A DNA stretch of 46,078 nucleotides, taken from positions 1-46,078 of the forward strand of contig NZ_AUDQ01000022.1 in assembly GCF_000425545.1 (NCBI RefSeq). The letters run 5' to 3'. Source of the DNA: Sporosarcina ureae DSM 2281 (lineage in GTDB: Bacteria; Bacillota; Bacilli; Bacillales_A; Planococcaceae). Every line of letters starts with the position of its first letter. Position 1 is the first letter of the stretch. The position numbers and the translations under genes were made by a program. Under the pieces are notes generated by a model, which was given only the letters and a program-made list of their open reading frames with translations, made no database searches and was not told the DNA's origin. This document shows, in pieces, positions 41,733 to 46,078 of the stretch.

Positions 41733-42095
41733 ATGAAAACGGTTAGCCAAGAAGTACAAGAATTGTCCATTAAATCTTTAGATTCCACATTTATTAAACT
41801 TTAGAATGCTTATACAAGTATGACGGAAAAAGGTTCTAATACAACACTTGTAAAAAGAAGACGTGACGCTGTAAAGGTTGGGTTGGAGAGCTTACAAGAC
41901 GTTTGGTATGATGGAGAATTTGTCTATGACAAAGAAGTGGTCGTACAATCTAAAGATATTCTACAAAGTATCATTCCGTCTATTGAAAAGCAATTAGCAA
42001 AAGCGAAAGATGGTAGTCCTCAAAAAACGGTGAATGAGCGTCGTGTAACCGCGCTTAAATTAGCAATTGAATCATTGGAGAACCGTCTCAATTAA
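41733..42095 (+). pseudogene. Hypothetical 120-aa protein interrupted by an in-frame TAG
   Basis: ATG 41733 follows TGAGGTTCCTAT. The frame reads MKTVSQEVQELSIKSLDSTF IKL, then TAG at codon 24, then NAYTSMTEKGSNTTLVKRRR and on to codon 120. The same frame and helical character continue across the stop, and the ATG downstream (41820) has no ribosome site. One base change (TAG from GAG or AAG) would explain it. A truncated product from 41820 (91 aa) or stop readthrough cannot be excluded. The family is not recognised. Confidence 0.6.
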
Positions 42096-42201
42096 AAGAG
42101 TAGATTTTGTAGTCAGTGAATCCGCAGTACGCTAGAATCGAGTCAGATTGTATAATGAAGAAAAGCCTAAATTGCAATTAACAAAAGGCAAAATTAAAGC
42201 C

Positions 42202-42246
42202 GCGTGAAACCAAAGTTCTTGTAACTTGGATTCACGCAGTTTTTTC
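42202..42246 (+). terminator. Rho-independent terminator
   Basis: GCGTGAAACCAA pairs with TTGGATTCACGC (one mismatch), followed by AGTTTTTT. Confidence 0.8.
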
Positions 42247-42441
42247 ATTTTATTGAGTTTTGCCTTAGCCTCTTTATTAAATAATTAAAGTATTTGTCGA
42301 GTATATTGATATAATGGTGATAACTTCGATTTATTTAGACCGGTTGTAAACTCATGCAGTGTATGTACATATGAACTACACTTCCATTACTGAAGAAAAC
42401 ACATAATACAGTGGGTATTAACGGATCCGATATTTAAAGGA

Positions 42442-42621
42442 GTGATTGAAATTCTAGAAATTATTTTCAACAATATTCTTTTCTGGTTTGTATGGTTACC
42501 TCTTATATTTTCAATTTCCATAATGGTTGTTTATAAAAAAGAAGATAAAGCCTTTATAAAACCTTTGTTAATCTTTTTAAGTGCCTACTATATTGCAAGA
42601 ACACTATTTTATATCCTATAA
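42442..42621 (+). CDS. Small two- to three-helix membrane protein, about 59 aa
   Basis: The sequence after AAAGGAGTGATTGAA is a clear hydrophobic protein: ILEIIFNNILFWFVWLPLIF then SISIMVVYKKEDKAFIKPLL and IFLSAYYIARTLFYIL. The start is odd. GTG 42442 overlaps the ribosome site AAAGGAG. The best-spaced codon is ATT at 42451. No ATG, TTG or better GTG is in frame. Function is unknown. Confidence 0.5.
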   Translation: MIEILEIIFNNILFWFVWLPLIFSISIMVVYKKEDKAFIKPLLIFLSAYYIARTLFYIL

Positions 42622-42745
42622 CATGTATTGGAATTTCCATATGGTGTGAACCGACAGCAAACGTTTTCTCGGCATAAACAGATTCTAGCGATTGCGTTGT
42701 AAACGATAGGATTTAAATCGTAATCGGGAAAAAGAGGTGAATGTA

Positions 42746-43297
42746 GTGTTTAGTATTAAGAGTTATATATCAAATCACCTTCCCGATCTGGGATATATGA
42801 CATCGAAGAAAGAGCAATTCTTATCTATTCACGATCCTTTAGCTTTAAAAGCTGCCCAACTAATTATAGACAGTAATGATGGGGATTACTTAGAAGGCTG
42901 TATTACTGCGACTTATAATTCTGAAGTTATTTTCACCCAAGATTTCGAAACAAACGATTTATTATTTACGTGGCAAACCATCATAGCTCCTTTATTGAGT
43001 CACGATTTGGATGAACATTTTACTATTGTATTTCTAGATTCCTTAATTACAGTTGGCGTTTCAGAAAAAGACACTATGTTTCATCTTATATTAGAAGATC
43101 CAAATCGTATGTTGAATTATGATGTAAACAAAGTCGTAAATATCCCTAAAGAAGAGTATCTCAATGGAATAACTAATGGGTTTTTATCATTTGCAAATTT
43201 CTGTGTTTATAACGAATTAAAGTTCTGTGAAGAAAGTTCTTATTCTTCATTCATTTTAGATTATCATACAGTAAAATCTGAAATCGAGCTAAATTAG
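42746..43297 (+). CDS. Hypothetical protein, 183 aa
   Basis: The soluble, acidic protein (MFSIKSYISNHLPDLGYMTS...) is not recognised. The alternating strand and helix pattern and the late FANFCVYNELKFCEESSYSS suggest a small immunity-type or sensor domain, but nothing specific. AAAGAGGTGAATGTA points to GTG 42746. The GTG at 42737 overlaps the site. A CTTCAATCGGACCAA motif follows 53 bp after its stop. Confidence 0.6.
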   Translation: MFSIKSYISNHLPDLGYMTSKKEQFLSIHDPLALKAAQLIIDSNDGDYLEGCITATYNSEVIFTQDFETNDLLFTWQTIIAPLLSHDLDEHFTIVFLDSLITVGVSEKDTMFHLILEDPNRMLNYDVNKVVNIPKEEYLNGITNGFLSFANFCVYNELKFCEESSYSSFILDYHTVKSEIELN

Positions 43298-43377
43298 TTC
43301 GGAAAGGTCGATTTTGTATAAATGGGTGCGGAAATAATATAAGGGCTACACTTCAATCGGACCAAAGAACAGAAGAG

Positions 43378-43575
43378 CTGAGTAATTGTATTAAGAAGAT
43401 ATTTAAATATTATTTCCTTGTTATCGTTTTCTTTCTTTATTATTCCAGCATTATCTCACCGTTTGAAGTGACCGGAACCTCGGAAATTGGAGATATTGTG
43501 GTCATTTCCATAATAATCATTTCATTTTTAACTGCACTTTCAAGCCGAAAAGAGAAGTTAAGAGATTTTGCATAA
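43378..43575 (+). CDS. Small two-helix membrane protein, 65 aa or less, start unclear
   Basis: The frame ending at TAA 43573-43575 reads KKIFKYYFLVIVFFLYYSSI, a polar loop (SPFEVTGTSEIG) and a second helix DIVVISIIIISFLTALSS. The only start-like codon in frame is CTG 43378, with weak AGAAGAG upstream, so initiation may be non-standard or the gene may be broken at its start. Recurrent CTTCAATC-GCCAA motifs lie on both sides. Confidence 0.4.
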   Translation: MSNCIKKIFKYYFLVIVFFLYYSSIISPFEVTGTSEIGDIVVISIIIISFLTALSSRKEKLRDFA

Positions 43576-43646
43576 CGTTTGTGCTTCAATCTGGCCAAAT
43601 AGTTTTAATCTAAATGGTGAGATGTGTTTTTAGGAGGGGCAGATAT

Positions 43647-43922
43647 ATGAGTAATTTTTTCTTAATACTTATGGGTGTTTTTATTGTTGTTGCAAATATT
43701 ATTGGATTTATATCTTACAAGAAAAAGAAAAGTATATACTATGCGGCTTTTACAATATTGTTATCAGCAGTTTTTTTGGGAGCAATCGGTGGTGTATTAG
43801 CACTTTTTGTTATTCGTGATGCTTTTGCGATATTTTACGGCATGCAGATAGGATACTATTTATTAATAAATAGCGTCATCGTTTTATTAATTGCAATTTT
43901 ATCCACTGTAAAAAAAAATTAA
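43647..43922 (+). CDS. Small membrane protein, 91 aa
   Basis: ATG 43647 follows TAGGAGGGGCAGATAT and is preferred over a start at 43614. Three hydrophobic helices (FLILMGVFIVVANIIGFI, YYAAFTILLSAVFLGAIGGV and GYYLLINSVIVLLIAILST) separated by basic or polar turns give a typical membrane protein of unknown function. Confidence 0.6.
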   Translation: MSNFFLILMGVFIVVANIIGFISYKKKKSIYYAAFTILLSAVFLGAIGGVLALFVIRDAFAIFYGMQIGYYLLINSVIVLLIAILSTVKKN

Positions 43923-43997
43923 CAACACAAAAATATATTACCTGATTAAATTTCAGTAAACGGGTGTATTGTTTATGGAATAATGTTTTAAGCATTC

Positions 43998-44045
43998 GCT
44001 TAGTCGATCGGAGCTAAAGCCGGCGATTCTGGGATATCAAGAACT
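43998..44045 (+). repeat. Partial copy of the GATCGGAGC-GGCGATTCTGG repeat
   Basis: TCGCTTAGTCGATCGGAGC followed by AAAGCCGGCGATTCTGG matches the left part of the 129-bp repeat at 8341-8380. The right arm is absent. The stretch 44046-44190 shows no gene, but AACACAATGTAA-TGTTAG recurs here as at 7177. Confidence 0.6.
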
Positions 44046-44190
44046 GAGAAAACGTGCAAACTATTGCACATTAAGGAAGATGAATTTAACACAATGTAAA
44101 TCTGTTAGAATCGCAAAAATTATCTCTTTTATTAAAAAGGTATAACAGTAGGAATATCGATTTACAACACCAAGAACACATGTACAAAAA

Positions 44191-44229
44191 CAAACGATTC
44201 CTTTGCGTATAGGGACCGTTTGTTTTTTT
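44191..44229. terminator. Probable terminator
   Basis: CAAACGATTCC and GGGACCGTTTG pair imperfectly, followed by TTTTTTT. The region 44230-44411 up to the methyltransferase gene holds no other gene. Confidence 0.6.
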
Positions 44230-44411
44230 ATTTGTTTTCCTATTGCTTTCCGCTATTGGAATAGCATGATAGCTTAAATTAAAATTTCCAATAAGCTTTT
44301 GATAAAGGATGCGATTTTCATATCATATGAAACAAAAATGTTTACAAATAATAATAAACCAATTACAGTAATTATAGATTCAGAATATCTATAATGAAAA
44401 GAGGAAATGAG

Positions 44412-44972
44412 ATGAATGAAAAATTATTAAGGAAAATTAATAATCTGGAAAATATTGAGAGGGACTCTGCTGAAGAGTTATTTCAGTTCGTATCACTTAA
44501 TAAAGAGGATAAATTATTAGATCTTGGAGCAGGAGTTGGTTATATCAGTCTTCCCATTTCTAAGTATGTAGATGAAGTGACTGCACTTGATTTTGATAAA
44601 GACATTTTAAAATACTTGGAAACAAAGGCTATAGAAAATGGAATTACCAATATTAAAACGCTTGTATCAGACTTCAAAGATATACAACTAGGTGACGAAG
44701 AATTTGATAAGGCTGTTGCTTCGATATCACTTCACGAAGTGAAACCACTTTCGCTTGCATTAGGCGAAATATATAGAGTCTTAAAAAATAAAGGAACGTT
44801 TCTTTGCATTGAATTAGAGAAATCAGATTTATCAACTGGTCCGAGAGTTTCATCCGAAAATATGAAAGAAGAAGTTGTTGCTGCTGGCTTTGATCTCGTC
44901 GATGTTCTTTATCCGCAAACTAAATTGGCTAACCAATCTGTGTATATAGTTGTGGCACAAAAAAATAAATAA
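44412..44972 (+). CDS. Class I SAM-dependent methyltransferase
   Basis: The 186-aa protein has motif I LLDLGAGVGYISLP (about residues 31-44), the acidic end of strand 2 in VTALDFD, motif II-like DKAVASISLHEV and motif III-like EIYRVLKNKGTFLCIE. It uses S-adenosylmethionine. It is of the short UbiE/Methyltransf_11 type, and the acceptor is unknown. AAGAGGAAATGAG favours ATG 44412 over 44394. It is a single-gene unit ended by a perfect hairpin. Confidence 0.85.
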   Translation: MNEKLLRKINNLENIERDSAEELFQFVSLNKEDKLLDLGAGVGYISLPISKYVDEVTALDFDKDILKYLETKAIENGITNIKTLVSDFKDIQLGDEEFDKAVASISLHEVKPLSLALGEIYRVLKNKGTFLCIELEKSDLSTGPRVSSENMKEEVVAAGFDLVDVLYPQTKLANQSVYIVVAQKNK

Positions 44973-44982
44973 AACAGTATTG

Positions 44983-45019
44983 AACTAGTTGTTAATTTAA
45001 ATTTAACAACTAGTTTTAT
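44983..45019 (+). terminator. Terminator after the methyltransferase gene
   Basis: AACTAGTTGTTAA and TTAACAACTAGTT form a perfect 13-bp stem, followed by TTATT. Confidence 0.75.
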
Positions 45020-45043
45020 TAGGTAATGTAAAAGGAGTATTAA

Positions 45044-45805
45044 ATGCTTTCAAAAGAAAAGCCGAGTTCTAGTGACAAACTTAGAACTGAAAAACCTTCT
45101 AAATTAATAGTAAATTTATCTATACCTGCAATGATAGGTATATTCGTAATGGCTTTATACAATCTCGTTGATATGTTCTACATTTCACTTGCAGAAGGTG
45201 TAGATGCAGTTGCGGGTTTGACTGTTTCTTTCCCTGTTATGATGATTGTTATGACTTTAGCAGCAGCTGTAGGAGTGGGTACGTCTTCAGTAATAGCTAG
45301 AAGATTAGGAGAAAAACGATTCAACGAGTCCAACAAAATTTTGGGGACTTATATATATTTGCTTCTCCTCATTAGTATAGTGAGTATACTAGTTGGAATT
45401 TTTTTATTAGATGATCTTTTAATTTTATTTGGAGCAACAGAAAACATTATTGGGTATGCTTCTGCTTATATGTTACCCATTCTTTTAGGTTTCATTTTCG
45501 TTAGTTTTTCAATGGCAACAAACATTGTGATACGTGCAGAGGGAAATGCAAAATTTGCAATGTATGCAATGATTATCCCTGCCATACTTAACATAACCCT
45601 AGACCCTATCCTTATATTCGATTTCGGTTTTGGGTTAGGAGTTATGGGAGCTGGAATAGCAACTGTAATCTCACACGCGATCATGAGTATAATCATTTTA
45701 ATATATTATCATAAAGGCTATAGCTCTCTTACAATTCATCTTAACTATATAAGAATGAGGATTTCTACTTTAAAAGAAATTATAGCTATAGGATTTCCAA
45801 CCTTT
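45044..45805 (+). pseudogene. MATE-family efflux transporter, truncated by an IS21-type element
   Basis: The first 254 residues are a normal MATE start: KPSKLIVNLSIPAMIGIFVM then ALYNLVDMFYISL and the TVSFPVMMIVMTLAAAVGVG and SSVIARRLGEKRFNESNKIL blocks. The sequence breaks at IAIGFPTF, the start of the second half, where the element begins. MATE proteins have about 450 residues, so only half is left and the product should be inactive. AAAAGGAGTATTAA precedes the ATG. The 3' half may lie beyond the element outside the window. Confidence 0.85.
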
Positions 45806-46078
45806 TGTAACCGTCAAGTAGAATTCAACAGTTTTCGATAAATAACTTTCAACAGTTTTCATCAATTAAGACTCAACACTTCATTCTGTAAAAAGGGTTT
45901 TTCTGTATTTCATCCGAATGCTATCCTGCTCTTCACTAAATGTAAGAATTTCGCTGCGATGAAGAAGACGATCAAGGATTGCTGTAGTCAGAGTAGGATC
46001 ACCCAAGAACTTTCCCCATTCACCTGGCCCCTTATTTGATGTCAGAATAAAGGCTGCCCTGTCATATAGTTCGTAAAT
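45806..46078. mobile_element. IS21-family element, one end
   Basis: The element begins at about TGTAACCGTC (45806) and runs off the right edge. Within its first 60 bp CAACAGTTTTC occurs twice (45826 and 45850), the multiple terminal repeat arrangement usual for IS21 ends. The istB gene is oriented with its stop toward this end, as expected. The target duplication cannot be seen. Confidence 0.75.
45881..46078 (-). CDS. istB: IS21-family helper ATPase IstB, C-terminal part
   Basis: The minus strand reads YELYDRAAFILTSNKGPGEW then GKFLGDPTLTTAILDRLLHR and SEILTFSEEQDSIRMKYRK, the C-terminal AAA+ part of IstB with sensor 1 (TSN) and the AILDRLLHR box. IstB is the ATP-dependent target-selection partner of the IstA transposase. 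The N-terminal part lies outside the window. Confidence 0.9.
   Translation of the reverse strand: MYELYDRAAFILTSNKGPGEWGKFLGDPTLTTAILDRLLHRSEILTFSEEQDSIRMKYRKTLFTE

Overview
The window looks like chromosome of a low-GC, endospore-forming Firmicute. Planococcaceae, and Sporosarcina in particular, fit best. The evidence is a complete gerA-type spore germination operon, two SLH-domain exported proteins, a Zur-type operator, strong Bacillus-like Shine-Dalgarno sites, and dispersed palindromic repeats of a kind I recall from this group. The genus is inferred from style of sequence, not from a search. No rRNA, tRNA or CRISPR array was seen.

Layout. 1-1.8 kb: the 5' end of an IS110-family transposase with a structured leader, a GNAT pseudogene and two small ORFs. 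2.1-5.1 kb: a GC-richer Zur-boxed operon (COG0523 GTPase, YcgR-like permease, YcgQ-like partner) for zinc-limitation response. 5.5-13 kb: an accessory stretch with a MepB-family protein, gene fragments, hypothetical proteins, many membrane proteins of 42-60 aa, and a membrane-anchored protein with BNR-like repeats. 13.4-17.4 kb: an ABC-2 exporter, a D-2-hydroxyacid dehydrogenase, a DUF6508-like protein and a DUF4181-like membrane protein. 17.9-20.5 kb: an isolated phage-type replication module (DnaD-like initiator plus DnaB-like helicase). 20.7-24.9 kb: the germination operon (A-C-2TM-B order) on the minus strand.

25.5-28.1 kb: a very AT-rich two-gene unit, an NdpA/YejK-like nucleoid-associated protein followed by a protein with a large soluble part and three C-terminal membrane segments. 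This is the best candidate here for an undescribed, possibly defensive, system. 28.4-32.1 kb: an MFS exporter gene broken by an IS66 tnpA remnant, divergent from an ABC-F ribosome-protection gene. The ABC-F gene has a 298-nt leader with a three-codon upstream ORF and mutually exclusive hairpins. 32.2-36 kb: arylamine N-acetyltransferase and two SLH proteins. 36.2-41.6 kb: a DHA2-type MFS pump, a fatty-acid-hydroxylase-like gene with a FadR-type regulator and matching operators, and a YtrA-type regulator with an ABC transporter behind a perfect 15-bp-arm palindrome. 41.7-46 kb: small and damaged genes, a SAM methyltransferase, and a MATE exporter cut by an IS21-family element that runs off the window.

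Two themes recur. One is antibiotic or toxin handling: ABC-F, two MFS pumps, MATE, two ABC exporters and N-acetyltransferase. The other is gene decay and rearrangement: three IS remnants, at least five broken genes, about thirteen copies or fragments of a GGTGCCAGGTCCC-type palindromic repeat, and recurrent short motifs next to the small membrane ORFs.
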